NCBI GenBank assembly: GCA_013398955.1
Contig: VWPU01014016.1
Span: 62,001 to 126,000, forward strand
Source of the DNA: Callaeas wilsoni
Taxonomy: Eukaryota > Chordata > Aves > Passeriformes > Callaeidae
Reading direction: 5' to 3'
Length of the DNA: 64,000 nt
Part shown: piece after piece, positions 39,836-52,139 of the stretch
Layout of the letters: every line of letters starts with the position of its first letter
Position numbering within the stretch: the first letter of the stretch is position 1
The notes under the pieces: generated by a model
Told to the model about the DNA's origin: nothing
The model's database searches: none
The model's input: the letters and a program-made list of their open reading frames with translations, nothing else
Translations under genes and position numbers: made by a program

Positions 39836-40528
39836 GTTCATGGATATGTGGGCTTCACCCTTTTAAAGCTTGATTATTTGAAATTGTAGGATATTGGTAG
39901 ATTGATAGGTCTTAAGCATTTACAGTCAAAAATAAAAAAGCATGAACCCAAAATTAAAAGTTAATCCAAAAATGTAGATGTGAGCAGTTGGGAACTTGAT
40001 TTACGGTTGTAAAACTGCCTGTATCAATTTTGAAAACTGAAATTAATGATACCGGCTTATCTACTATTACCACAGGTTTCATCGTTATGGAATACTTAAT
40101 AATGTACAGAGTTGTCAATTGACTCGTAACAGTAGTTTGAAGAGCTTCACGTAGCTTCAAAATCAGTTGTTACAACAGCAAATAAGGCCATGAAACCGCC
40201 AGACAGCTGCAAGGACAAGAAAATACCCCGTTATCAGTCATGGATGGCTTAGCCAAGAGAAGAACTAAAAAGAGAATTTTTGCATATTGAACGCTTCAGT
40301 TATGTCAGATAATAGTGCATGCATATAATGTGCTGTGTCTACTCTAAATTTGTTCCTAAATAAGTTCCTGGTGCTGCTAACAGAGAAGTGTGGAGCACAG
40401 GAGACTGTCTCTGTAGGGATAGCTCCAAACAGCCTTGAGCATGTGACCACTGGGTAATCGAAAGCAGTACTTCTTAATCACTGATTCATAGACTAAAAGA
40501 GTCAAAGAAAAAAAAATTCAACAAAATT

Positions 40529-40590
40529 GAAGCCAGCTGAACATGAGCCATTGTGTGCCCAGCTGGCCAAGAAGGCCAGTGCTGGTACCA
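40529..40590 (+). mobile_element. CR1 fragment
   Basis: 'agctgaacatgagcca' and 'gtgtgcccagctggccaagaaggcca' match the CR1 region coding for MSQQC..AKKA. Right limit is unclear. Two short perfect hairpins (ctggcc/ggccag and gctggta/taccagc) sit at its right end. Confidence 0.6.
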
Positions 40591-41862
40591 ATACCAGCTA
40601 CAGCCATTCCAGAATTCTATTAAGTAAAAGGCTTATTTCCAGAGGGATCAGGGAATACCATTAAATTAGCTCTCTAGTGTGTAGGAAGTCCCCATTCCTA
40701 GAGACCCCAAAACCTCCTCTCCACCACCCTCCTCAGTGAAAACGGTGCAGGGCAAACCTTGTGCCTGGCCCATGAACAGCCTATACCTGCTCTGCAGGGT
40801 GAGAAATGGTGATGAACTGCATTTCTCTCAGGCAAGTCCCAAGCTGTGCTCTTCTGGGCGTGGGTCATGAGTACAGACGCCTTCTTAGGAACGTCTGTTT
40901 AGCCCAACTTTACAGAGGCAGCCTCTAAGCTAATGAACTGGGAGGTGCATCTGAGCTCTTTATGTGCTCTTGCATTTCTCTAGACTTTATGTCAGTCAGA
41001 AAGCCAAGAGTGTGGTGTCCCAGCAGCACCCGCTGGGCCGTGCTGTCCATCTGGGAACGGCAGGATTTCACAGACCCAGACACAAACGGGACACCAGGAT
41101 GCCAAAAAGTACTGCTCGCACTCAATTCGACCTGAGCCCTCCAGCACAGCAGCTGCTTGATCAAGAAGGTCAAGAGCTAACAGAGGTAAGAATGTAAGTA
41201 AGTTCGAAAATTTACTTCTCTGATTATTTCCTCATCTATCTCGTCCTCCTGGACAAATGCTACAGCAATACTGATATCTTTGACCTTAGTTTTACTGCCC
41301 AACTTGATTACTGACATTTGTAGGTGGGAATGAGGTAACAATGACAAGAGAAAAGACCAAAGTGGCTTAAGTTATGATGTTTTTATCTCTTAAACAAAAG
41401 GACTAACAGTAGGGTCTGACTGTGTATTCATACATTGTTACACAGCCTCCAACAAATTTAACCAGATTGTGTTTCAAATCACGGGATTTTTAAATCTGTA
41501 TTTCCTGCACTTCTTAAAATTTGTCTTCTTTTCTATATATGTAGATTGGGTCTATTTCCCGCATTCTCTCTGCTAATCAGAAAGTAACTTAAAGGAAAAA
41601 AAGAGAGCTGGAATTTTTATTTATGCAGTTGATATGAATAGCCAGGGCTTTAAGAAACACATAGATTGTCTAGAGACAGAAGATAAAAATCACAAGAACT
41701 GTGAAATGGAGCTTTGAGAAGAAATAAAAAAAAAGCCTTAGAGAGAGGTTATGAACAAAGAAGCTTTTGACTTTTTTTTCTGATAGTGCAATTTGAAAGC
41801 AATAGCATTGTGAACATGCAGCAGCATAACTTGTTTGGAGTATTGTGGTCTGTTATGCCTAG

Positions 41863-41938
41863 GTACCATCAGGAGATGCTTTGTCTGTCTGGAGAGATCA
41901 TCAGTCATGCAAATCTGCTGCTGAACATTCTGGCTTCT
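41863..41938 (+). pseudogene. BMX: BMX exon: Tec homology zinc-motif remnant
   Basis: After an acceptor (gcctag), the sequence reads YHQEMLCLSGEI. After an apparent deletion of about 7 bases it continues one frame over as HQSCKSAA. This corresponds to the BMX zinc-motif region (YHSGFFVDGKF then QSCKAA). The motif's His is kept, but the adjacent Cys pair is lost in the deletion, so zinc binding would fail. The expected donor position reads CTAAGT, apparently GT changed to CT. The match is short, so the call is moderate. Confidence 0.55.
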
Positions 41939-43035
41939 GCTAAGTCTTTATGATTCTTTTCTACTATCTGCTTGAGTTCAGAGAAGCTGTTTTGAAAGCG
42001 AAACCTAAAAAGAAGGGACATGACAGTTTTCTGATGGGTACTTCTAAAACAGGTTCAGTAAATTAAGCAATAATAATTACCACATCTGGGTAGAACAAAT
42101 TGACTACATTTTCCCAAGCCATATGATATAATCAGATTAAGAAGGCTAATACTGACTTCTCATGGTGAGGAACAGTCTATATTTAGACACAGAGCTACTT
42201 CTATAAGCTGTCAGCACATTTTTCCTTTGTCCTTTCATCTCTTCAGTTTGATCATCAGAGGTGTCACCATTCCCCCAGCCTTCTTTCTGCCTACCTCTCA
42301 GTTCATGTCCCTCACCTCTTCAGCCTCTGGAAGCCTTTCTCCCTTGCTTTCTTCCCAGCTGACTTGAGGTGTTACATTTGTACGAGCCATTATTTTTGCA
42401 CACTCACATCCTGCACCTTTCATGTCTCCGTTTCTTTCATCAGTTCAGCATTAATACTCCTCATCTCCCACAGAGAAGCTGGTGCCTAAAGAGTGATGAC
42501 ATTACAAAAGAATGTTGGGAACAAAAGGCCCTTTCATGGGACCCAGAAGGCACTTCCTCTGTGCTTTGATAACCATAGGAAGCAGGAGCTTCCTGCTGAG
42601 AAACACCTTCACCTCTGCTGGTGCCAGGCATTCCCTGTCTTTGCAATGGACGATGGTTCCATGGTTCGTGTAGGTCAGACCAATACTGCAGCAGAGCAGA
42701 TGGAGCTCACTGGGTGAACACACATATCCTCTCACTGTTATGTATTGGACAAGCCTTATGGAAGCTGAAGTGATCCAGCACATGCTTCCAGATGTATAAC
42801 AGCAATGCAGCTCTGCAGATAATAATCGTTCCTCACATGCACGTCAGATTGAATCTCAGACTGTCACCTGTGGCTCTCTGTAGATGGCAGTGGCACAGTT
42901 GTCATTATGAAAACCACAACAATACCACTGCAAGCATAAAGGAAATAAGGAGATCCAATCAGTTACTCAGGAAATGCTCTGAGGCTTTCAGCCAGTGTTG
43001 GACATGAAAAGCTGTATACATGGACACAAATTAGG

Positions 43036-43080
43036 ACATTAATCTCCACCAGATTACAGATGAAGTCTGTCCAGAATATT
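43036..43080 (+). pseudogene. BMX: Candidate BMX exon: Tec homology C-terminal piece (weak)
   Basis: After 'aaattag' the sequence reads INLHQITDEVCPEY, loosely like the BMX segment YANLHTAVNEEKHRVP. Only NLH and the spacing of an acidic residue agree. It is reported because of its position between the zinc-motif and linker exons. Confidence 0.2.
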
Positions 43081-45011
43081 GCAACAGTCAAATATACATC
43101 CAGTGGTGAAACACAGATGTGCTCATCTTGGAGTGGTTCTTTTCCCTGGCAGGTTAGAGAAAGAAAAATTAATTTCCATCATAAATATTCTGTACACCAT
43201 TTACTTTTCCCAATGCTTTCTAGTTTCTTCTGCTCACACAAAAGATGAAAGTTCCATCAGAGGATGACACTCTGATCAGGTCCAAAAAAACCCACAGGAA
43301 ATTGAAGGAGCAATTTAATCTTCAAAACTCTTCAAAAATTACAAAGGCCTTATGTCAGAGGTGCGCATCAGCTCATAAATATGATTACTGAATATCAATT
43401 TGCTCTAATGTCACTAGGTGCTCTAAAGAGACAACAGTTTCATCTCTGTACTGTATTTTTTCCCATCTTTATGACAGCTGCAGGCAACTCTAGTTCTGTC
43501 ATTATTCCGCAAAGCCACAAAGGCAGTCTAAGGTTTGAGTCCTGCCTAAGTGAGGCTCTCAGCTATGAGGTCCTTTCCACCAAAGTCAGATCTGACCAAC
43601 AGGAACCACCAAGTAGCATGACTTGATGAGTAACAGATCTACCAGTCAAGAGAAGAGGACTCTTCTGTGGCTGATACCTCTGTAAAGAATGAGTATCTCG
43701 TTGGAGCCTGTTGAGATGAGATTGAGATTTTTTTGTTTGTAGAAGAGGTTATGTGTGTCTTCTGGCTCAGTGGATTCAAACAGGTTCTGTTTTCTTCTTG
43801 TTTAAATTAAGAAATGTCAATAAATAGAAAACAAGCATACAATGCCATGGTCACTCGGACTTGATTTAAAGGAATCACAACCTGCTGAAAGACAATTGGC
43901 ATTATTTCCTGACAGTGTATTACAGTGCTTTTTAATGATAGATAAATAAATAAATAGGTGGCATTTGCAGCCTTTTCTCCTAAATCATCCTTATTTTCTC
44001 TCATCCTTAACTGCCAGTATTTCAAGTGTAGTTTTCTCTGCTCTTAATTAAAGAATTGTGATGTCTGACATTTCCCTGATTTCTAAATGCATTTCAGTGC
44101 CTTCATTTTAGATAGGCTTTCGCCCATGATTTGATCAATGTTACCTAACTTTAATGCCAGGCTTCTCATTCAAGTCATTTTTGCAGACATCCTCAACAAT
44201 TCCTGATGAGAGGTAGACACTTCTGTAGGATGACATATTTCATGTGAAGACATGGGTCAAAACCTTGTGAGATGAATCGCCATAGTTACATACCAATTAC
44301 ATTCAGCTCTGCCCAGGGAAAATTAGGCACCAAGGAGTGAGGTTCCTTATATCCAACATGTTTGGCAGAGAAACATCAAAAAAGCCTGTGAAAGAAAAGA
44401 AGTGATTTAGAATTAGCATAGCTTTTTTCTTTCAATGATTAGTAATAAACAGTTGATTAATGTTTGTTGTGCTTGATGATAACATTGCTATTGATCAAAA
44501 ACCATTAAAAAAACTCCAAAGTTATTTTTAAAATACTCTGATGGGATCTTTTGATACAACAGTACCCCATCACAGTTATAGTAAAGCACACCTTGGTCAA
44601 GTGGTGTCCAGAGCACAGGAACTGTAACAGTTCAGAGAGGTGGCAGGGCTGTGACACAAGGCAGGTCTATCCCATAATTCTAGTAATGAGAACTTCTTAT
44701 TACAGTAGTGTCAGTCTCCACTCAGAGTTAATTGCTTTTGGTGTCGTTATCATGGTTGCTTGTGTTCTCGCCCATCTCTCACATGTGGACAACAGTGGCT
44801 AGGTTGTTTTCCTCATCCATTCTAAATGGATAAAGGAAAAAGGTGCATGCCTGTGCCCATCTTCTGAGATGGAAAAATAATTCTTTGATGAATTTGATTA
44901 ATCATTATACATGTTGAAGATATAAGTGATCATATACGTATCATGTGTTAAATCTTATTGCAGCCTGTGCTGCATTGCCTTATCATTTATTTCCTCTCTC
45001 TTCAAAATCAG

Positions 45012-45191
45012 AAGCACAGAAGCCTGTCCTTCCCCAGGGGCTGCCAGCAGACAAGTCAGCCCTGAATATGGCTGTGGCTCAATGCAACCATGAATGCAGA
45101 GGAAATTCAGCTCTCCAGCTTGTCAGAAGCAATAAATACTGTGTATCACAAGAAAATTGTTCTGACTGGTGGAAAGTAAGGGATTTGGAAG
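45012..45191 (+). pseudogene. BMX: BMX exon: linker before SH2
   Basis: An open exon of about 60 codons after an acceptor (ttcaaaatcag). It contains KPVLPQG, a degenerate LNMAVAQC segment where BMX has its LAQYDN repeat, and a clear C-terminal match, DWWKVRDLE against DWWQVRKLK. The donor after GAAG reads GATAAGT, so the GT is lost. Reading through gives TAA at 45194. BMX characteristically has this linker instead of the SH3 domain of its relatives. Confidence 0.8.
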
Positions 45192-48100
45192 GATAAGTAT
45201 GCCCTGCAGAATGCTTTTGCTCCATGACCAAAGTCTTCCACATATCTCATCTTCAAAGACAAGGCTGCAGACAGTCCTGGCACCTTTCAGGATCTATGGT
45301 AGAATTACCTCAGTAGATTTAAACATTGCTCTACAAGCCTCGTTGTCTTCTGTACAACTCCATTTTCATTACCATTGTTGGCTGGCAGGTTGAATAAAAT
45401 TTACAGCAGTCACTGCCTAGTGCAATAGCTGAGATAGTATCCAGTGGCCTTATGTTTTATATGTGCCTGAAGAACCACTTGTCTACAAAGAACCTATACA
45501 TTTTTTTCCAATTATTTAGTTCATGTGAATAAAAAGATAAAATCCTTCCTAACAAATGTTGCCTTTTATGCGTGTGCAAACCAGTTTTAGATCAGCACCA
45601 TTAAAATTGCAGTAGCAGAGAGAGCATGGGAGACCAGTGAGAACTGCTGAGGCACGAATCCTGCGTCACTTCTGTCTCTACTCAGCTTTAGCAATACTTT
45701 TTCCCAAAGGCAGGGCATCCCTATCCTGCACAGGGTTTAATTATTCTTTTTGAGTTTCACAAACGGAGAAATTCCCTTCAGCAAATTAAAATAAGATATT
45801 TTTCACATACATCTGTCAAGGCAGAAAAGAGCACATTTTCCAAGTTACTAAATGAGAAACAGCTTCAGGAGTTCACTGGAGACTAAGACAGTACAACAAA
45901 CAAGAGTTGCCTGGAAGAGATAAGGTTCTTGGTGTGTCTCATGATGGATACTAGCTGAGTTTAATTTTATATACTTGATAGAAATGTGGAAGGGAAGAAT
46001 TTTTGAGCTAGGGGATGCTCAAATTGCTTTGGAACAGACTGAAATTACTTTTTCTGCTCATAATTCCCTGTTTAAGTTTACAATTACAGGAAAACCAACA
46101 AATAAACCACTTTAACTTGAGGTAAAGTGTCTGTACGTCATAACTCACAAGATTGCGTACAGTTATGGATGAAGAAAGTACAGTTGTGGATGAAACACGA
46201 CCCCACAAACTCAAAGAAAATGATAAATTGGTAAGCTGAGATATGCTTCTAAACATCTTCATTTATGGTTATGTAAAAATATATGATACAGGCAACTTTG
46301 CTTATGGAGTTTGAATAGATGGCTCTAAGATAGATGAAGGAGCAGAGAGACATTCAGGAAAAGGCAGGACATATACAACCTTTTTCCTTTGGGTTGAGAA
46401 ACTGAGACTTTTGTAATCTTGATTGTGTAAGTAGAAGTCACATATACACCATAACAAAACCTTTAAATTCTTCTTGAAAAAAAAAGGAATTAAGATCTTG
46501 ATTTCTCGAATGCAGTAAGAACAAACATCAGGAGTTACCTGTTTCACCTGTTTTTACGAGCTATCAGTTTTCTTGTGCTACTGAGATCTGTGTTAAAGAA
46601 ACTCTTCCTTCTGTGTCCATCCATATTCAAATATACAATTTATTCCCCCCATTTATTTTTCTGATGGGCACAACATCCAGTCCACCACCTTAAATCTACG
46701 GATGCCTGTTGGCCCCTATAACATAGATCCATCATGCCAGCTGCTCTGAGTGGCAGCTCAGCTGTCCATATTAGCATGCCTGACGACAGGAGTTCCTGTG
46801 ACAGAGAAAGAGGCCTCTAAAATAACCATGCTTAGCTTCCCAATTTCATCTGGCATTGTGCAGGGAAGGGCGCTGAGCCTGCCTACTGACTCTGTGCTCA
46901 ACCTTGGGTAGTTTGCAGGCAGCCATTAGTCCCTGGTGTCCATCACAGCACCTGGGATGGCACACAGGGACATCCTTGAACAGCTGCTCCAACCTCCCGC
47001 TCGATGAAACCAACCGTAGAGGAAGAAACCACTTCAAAGACTAGCAAAAGGGGTTCTTGTTTGAAATGCAATTTTCTAAAACAAATTGCTTCTGTATTTT
47101 TATGCATGGTAAGTAAAAGCAGAAATGTTTTAACCATGAGCGTTTCTGTTAGTGGCGTTCTAAAAAGTGGCTCTCTGATTAATCCCTTTTCCTGTTGTAA
47201 GTGACCAATTTAAGATGCAGTCATGTACAATATCTAAACCACGAACTGTTTATCTTGTGGCAGTGAAGGATTTGTTCCATGTACTTACTTGGGAAAGCTG
47301 CCTTGGAATGATGATAAGCCAAGGTTAATTAATATGCAGCCATCTACTGCTTAAATGTTTTCCACACCAGTCTAGTAAAGATTAGGCAATATTTCTGGAA
47401 TTTTTTTTCTTTTTAAATAACCTTCTGAGTATTAAGCATAAATTTTCTTGAAATGCTTAAAATCAGAAAAAAATTATCTTCTTAACTCATACATTAATAC
47501 AAAAACCATCCTAGTTTAATTTGAATCAATAGGGTTTTGTCACTGACTTCAATGATGCTGAGATTTCAATCTTTGTACTCCTCTTTCAACATTAAATCCG
47601 CCTTGCTAGCACTCCTGTGTTTTTGTATGTATGTATGTGAGTAGGCCAGTTCAGGATAAAGGGAGTCCACATCAGATCCATCTTTCCATTTTTAGTAAAA
47701 TGACATGACATTTCAAGCATTAGATGTATGCCAATCTATTTGAATGAAACAGAACAGATTGTCTTATAATAAAACATACTGCACAAAATTCAGAGATTTC
47801 CTTGAAAAATCTCTACTCTTCTAGTGTCCTGTGAAAGGAACCATAAATAACAATCTTTATTATTTCTGTAGAAGAGGTTATTTTTGAGGCCTCTTTCTCT
47901 GTCACATGAACTCCTATCATCTGTCATGCTAAGAACATTTGTTTGCAAAGTCTAAGGTTGTGCAATTTTGGAAAGCTTCCATGTAATGTTTGAAAAGGTA
48001 GATGTAATCTCCTCATAAGGTCAGTCAAGGGATATGTAGTGTCACTGCCTGTTACAGCATGCACTGAGAATATTTGGCTTTCTAACACACTGCACAGTGG

Positions 48101-48243
48101 AGGAGTAAGGCTGTTTAAATGTTTCCCAAGTGATAAAAACATCCAGTTAAATAGGTGTCAACTTTTTAAAATATTCACCTTAGACCATGGCATAACTACT
48201 CAGAAAATGTATATGTAGCACTACTTTTAACCCAAGAAAGGAA

Positions 48244-48575
48244 TTTTTCATAGACCCGTTGAATCTTATAATGGTTTGTATTAGAAGGAGTCTTTAAAGA
48301 TCATCTAGTCCCTGCCATGGAAAGGGATGTTTTTCACTAGATAAGGTCACTCAAAGCCCTGCCTAACATAACTTTGAACACTTCCAGGGATGGGGCATTC
48401 ACAGCTTCTCTGGACAAGCAGTTCCAGCATCTCACCCCGCTCCTCATGAAAAATATCTTCCTTTTGTCTAGTTGAAATTTACCCTCATTCTGTTTAAAAC
48501 CATTACTCCTTGCCTCATTGCTACTGGCCTTAGTACAAAGTCTGTCTCCATCTTTCTGATAAGCAATTTTAAGTA
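48244..48575 (-). mobile_element. CR1 3' fragment
   Basis: A minus-strand CR1 of about 330 bp in a BMX intron. Plus-strand landmarks are 'agatcatctagtccctgcc', 'ccagggatggggcattcac', 'agcatctcacc' and 'aaaaccattactccttgcc'. Confidence 0.9.
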
Positions 48576-49080
48576 TTGAAAGGCCACAAGTTTTTCACAC
48601 TTTTAGCATATCGTTTTTTCATTGCAGGGAAAACTCCAATGTCAGTTTACTGACATTGGTGGAAGAGCAGAGTATTGCTGAGCATGAGTGAGTATGAGAG
48701 CTTCAGGAGAACCAGAAGATTCTTTGCAGAAATGCAGAGCTTGCATTTCCACTTTGCATGGCCACTATACCTACAGCAATGGTATCCTATGTATGGCTGT
48801 CATAATAATGGTAATAATTATAGATATTGTCATCGGGAACATCCCTGCCCACAGACTTCTGAAGGCATGAAAGTATTTTTTTTCAAGGAAAGGAAAAGTC
48901 ACTTAGACAAATGAGTCTTGTAGACTAAAGTGATGCTTCACAAAAGGGAACTGCTATTAAAAAGACTTCATTGGTGCTCCCTGAACTGATCTGACAGAGC
49001 ATGTTTGCATTGCTTCTCCCATTTGGAAATTCTCAGTTTATTTAGTTTACTTAAATAATATGTAACCAGAAGGTTACATC

Positions 49081-49122
<42 letters not shown>
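49081..49122. repeat. (ATA)14 microsatellite
   Basis: Uninterrupted trinucleotide array of 14 units. Likely length-polymorphic. Confidence 0.97.
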
Positions 49123-49141
49123 TTAAAATAAGGTTAATAAT

Positions 49142-50590
49142 AAGGTTAGAGGAGAACTATGTACCTCCCAGGTTTAAGGCTGTGTCATGGTCTGCAGGAG
49201 ACAGAGCAAACTGCTTCTGATAGAGCTCCAGGCAGAATTTTAGGGCAGCAGGATCCTCCTCTAAGGAGTTACCATAAAAAGTCAATGTCACAGAATGGAC
49301 CCAGATATTTAGGGCAAGGAGAGCCACTGATGAGGGGAAGCAGATGGGAACTAGTGGTTTCCCTGTAATCTCATGGCAAATAATCACATATGCAGGATAA
49401 GTCCCAGATTTACCCTCTGACTTTTGAAAGCAGTTTTGAAAATATTTACAATGTCTGGCATTTTTTGTGTGTCTGCTGGACTTTATTCAGAAACCAGCCT
49501 GTGAATAAAAAGCCAAATATTTCTCTTTGTAGTTAGTATTCAGGCAGTATCTCCCATGCCCAGCCTGAACAGCTGCTCTGTCAGAAGGCCCTATACATCC
49601 TTTATTGCTTCTACATGAACAGCCATGGAACAATTTCTGTGTCTGTTGTCTTTGCTCTACTGTGTAGCTAGAGGATGCTGATGCTCTTCAAATAGCTGTA
49701 GTATTATAAATTGTTAGAAATTCTTTTGCTGACTTGGTATTAATAGTCATATTTCAAAAAATGCCTCTTCTACATAAAAGAAAAAAAATTGCCCCTCTAA
49801 AATAGGCTTAGAACAAAGCCACACTGAGTGCAATTCCCCTCAAGCTCTGGGGTTTTTTTTTTGTTTTCACCTCTAGTCCTGTGTTGTTTGCTCCAGTGTG
49901 GCTTTTTCTGCAGGTCAGTCTAGAGGAATTCTCTGAGATGGTTTTACAATATACAAATGTGGAGTAAAAGCAGCTTACCCAGACAAGAACACAACCCCGA
50001 GAAACTCAGCACTGTGCTCACGGAGCGTTGACTGGATGCAGCTGACTAGGAGCAAGGATGGGCAGCACCACAGGACTAGTCAGGTGCACAAGGAGATGAT
50101 TGCAGAAATACTTGTCCATGTACCTTTCTGGAAGAGATACAACCTCATGCATGCTTTCCTCTTGGATATGCTGTGTAAACATGTTTTCCTTTTGTGAGTT
50201 GCTACTTGCTCTCAGTCAATCTTGATGGTACTCAGCCACCAAGAACTTTGATGGAACACGATCCTTTGGGAGCGTTGTCTCACTGTCCTTTTCCTTAGAT
50301 CTGCACAACAGGTTGAGAATGAAATTCAAGTGTGGCCAAAAGATTGGGAAAAGCAGTTATGTCCTAGTCCCCAAAGATGCTGGATACTACTGCCTGTATT
50401 TACCTTTAGGGGACAGGAAATTTCCTTCAAACTTCACAGCAATGAACATCTAGGTTCCTTCTTTCCTCCCTCCAATATAGAGGTGTAGCTGTTAAATGAA
50501 CTCTGAAAACCACAATTTCCAGCCCAGTATGGCAAACCATTAACAGAAGTAAAGTTGGATAGTAAAAGTTAGGATTGGAGTACCACATAA
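49142..50590. other. BMX intronic sequence
   Basis: No BMX exon is seen here. A 76-codon minus frame at 49157-49387 ends at a donor-like GGTAC but matches nothing I know. A T-run lies at about 49852-49861. Confidence 0.4.
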
Positions 50591-50592
50591 AG

Positions 50593-50650
50593 ACTAAAAA
50601 TAGTGGAAATATAGAGTACAGTGAGAATCTTTTTACTCATTCAGTATTTC
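50593..50650 (+). pseudogene. BMX: Candidate BMX exon: start of SH2 (weak)
   Basis: The bases 'tggaaatata' then 'acagtgagaat' and 'ttactca' are collinear with DNA for the BMX segment WFAGNIS...EQLL at the start of SH2. In-frame stops and small deletions would be needed. The position, just before the next SH2 exon, is as expected. Confidence 0.3.
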
Positions 50651-51125
50651 AGAAATACTTAGACAATAGAAAATACATCAATCTAATTCTTAATGTAAAG
50701 GAACTAAGTGTAGTGGATAGGGCTCTTATATGTGGCAGTGTTTGGGTCTTATAAACTACAGCCTCTGGAGGGGACATGAGGTTAATAACTCTTCATCTCC
50801 CCAATTAAAAATCTGTGTCTGTGCAACAAAACAAAATTGCAGACAACTTGCTTCGTGTCTGGGCTGCAGTAGAACTCATCTAATTTTGAATATTTATAGT
50901 GGGATGCCACAACCACTTACCTAGACCCTCTCTTTAGTGGAAAGAAATATTTCTCAGGCATAATTCACCATGTCCTAATGTAGTCCTTTAAGGAGCTCAG
51001 ATGAGTCATGTCTCCTTCTTTCTGGACATTATGCTGTAAAAGCCTAAAGCTCACTGTACTTAATCCCAACCTCGTTGCTTCTTTGTTTCTTGTAAGTTAT
51101 TCTTTTTTTTTTTTTTTAAATCAAG

Positions 51126-51192
51126 GAAAAGAAGGTGCTTTCCTGGTTTTGTCTAGCCAGACAGGAATGTACACAGTGTCTGTATTCAACAA
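51126..51192 (+). pseudogene. BMX: BMX exon: SH2 with FLVR arginine lost
   Basis: After a T-rich acceptor (aaatcaag), the exon reads GKEGAFLVLSSQTGMYTVSV. Intact BMX has GKEGAFMVRNSSQVGMYTVS. One codon is missing and the invariant Arg of the FLVR motif, which holds the phosphotyrosine, is absent. The 3' side reads AACAA|GTTTTC, a poor donor; read-through stops at TGA 51203. Confidence 0.88.
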
Positions 51193-51439
51193 GTTTTCTT
51201 ACTGAGTATCCAGTGAATGTGTAGCATTTCTATGAGTGTGCCATGGACATGCTGCTTGGTGTGACTTGCCAACAGCAAAATCTCTACCTTGTGTTAAAAA
51301 TGAACCTGGGCACATTTGAGTCATATTCGTTCTTTGAATTTGAACATGAGAGTGGCTGCCTGAATGGGGAAACAGGGGTCCAGAACTGTCTCATCTAAAC
51401 AATAGCATGTAGCAGGCACATAATCTGGGGGAATAGAGG

Positions 51440-51562
51440 AGTCTCAAGAGTGAGAGAGAAGGAAGGGAATGGGAATGAGAATGGGAAAGGGAACTGAAAT
51501 GGGAAGAAGAAGGGGAAGGGAGAAGGGAAGGGGAAAAGGAAGGGGAGGAAGGTAAGGTGTTA
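51440..51562. repeat. Purine-rich (GGGAA)n tract
   Basis: About 120 bp of nearly pure purine on the + strand, with imperfect ggaatg / gggaag repeats. It accounts for the 163-codon minus open frame, which is rich in Ser, Pro and Leu. Mirror symmetry could allow triplex structure. Confidence 0.8.
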
Positions 51563-51912
51563 AAAATTGAATGTAGAGCCATTGCAAGGGCAGAATATGA
51601 AAGACTTTTGCTCCAAATGTAACCGTTGCAAGACAAGTACTCACCATCAGATTCCATTAGAGTATGTTGCAGGAACCTCCAATGGGCTGGGAGCCTGTAC
51701 TGCATATCCCAGGTGCTAAGGAGGGAAAAGCAGGCTGAGGCAAATGTAACAGTTTTCCTGGTGACATCTACTGCATATTGTGCTGTCTGGCCAGCTGAAG
51801 CATTGCTGCTCATGCAGCAACTAATTAGTCTATTAACACAAGGGCTGGAAGGCACTTTGCAAGGTTTTGACATGTACTGCATTTTGTGATGTTACTAATT
51901 GTTTTAAAAAAG

Positions 51913-52026
51913 GAGCAGTTAAGCATTATATGTGTCCAAACCCCTGAGAACAAGTAGTACCTTACTGAAAATTACTGCTTTGAATCAATTCCCAAACTTA
52001 TACACTACTACCAGCACAACTTGGCA
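51913..52026 (+). pseudogene. BMX: BMX exon: SH2 C-terminal half, frameshift and stop
   Basis: The exon starts AVKHY, as in BMX TVKHYH. A net loss of two bases before 51946 changes the frame. The correct frame then reads ENK, a TAG stop (51955-51957) in place of Leu, and YLTENYCFESIPKLIHYYQHN, a near-exact match to the SH2 end LAENYCFDSIPKLIHYHQHN. The donor expected after the HNSA position reads GCACC and is lost. Confidence 0.9.
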
Positions 52027-52139
52027 CCAAAAACATCCTAACATACTTCCACAATGCTATTTTTGGAGAGCTGTCAGTTCAAGCAGGGAAGTTTTGTAAG
52101 GTATCCCACAGGAGAAGTGGTGCTGGCAAGGCAGGGGCA

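Larger units (their letters stand above)
37413..41862. other. BMX relic intronic sequence
   Basis: Mostly without recognisable content apart from the CR1 piece at 40529-40590 and the exon candidate at 39771-39835. An open frame at 40964-41197 (+) lies in GC-richer sequence ending at a consensus-like donor (acagag|gtaaga), but I cannot match it to any family. Sequence near 38990-39080 may be a very old CR1 terminus. Confidence 0.4.

Noticed and set aside
46150..46200. Acidic MDEES..VVDET stretch as the BMX acidic linker
   Set aside because: It is a short imperfect tandem duplication with no flanking BMX match.
51391..51882. 163-codon minus-strand frame
   Set aside because: Its centre is the purine/pyrimidine tract, giving a Ser/Pro/Leu low-complexity run.
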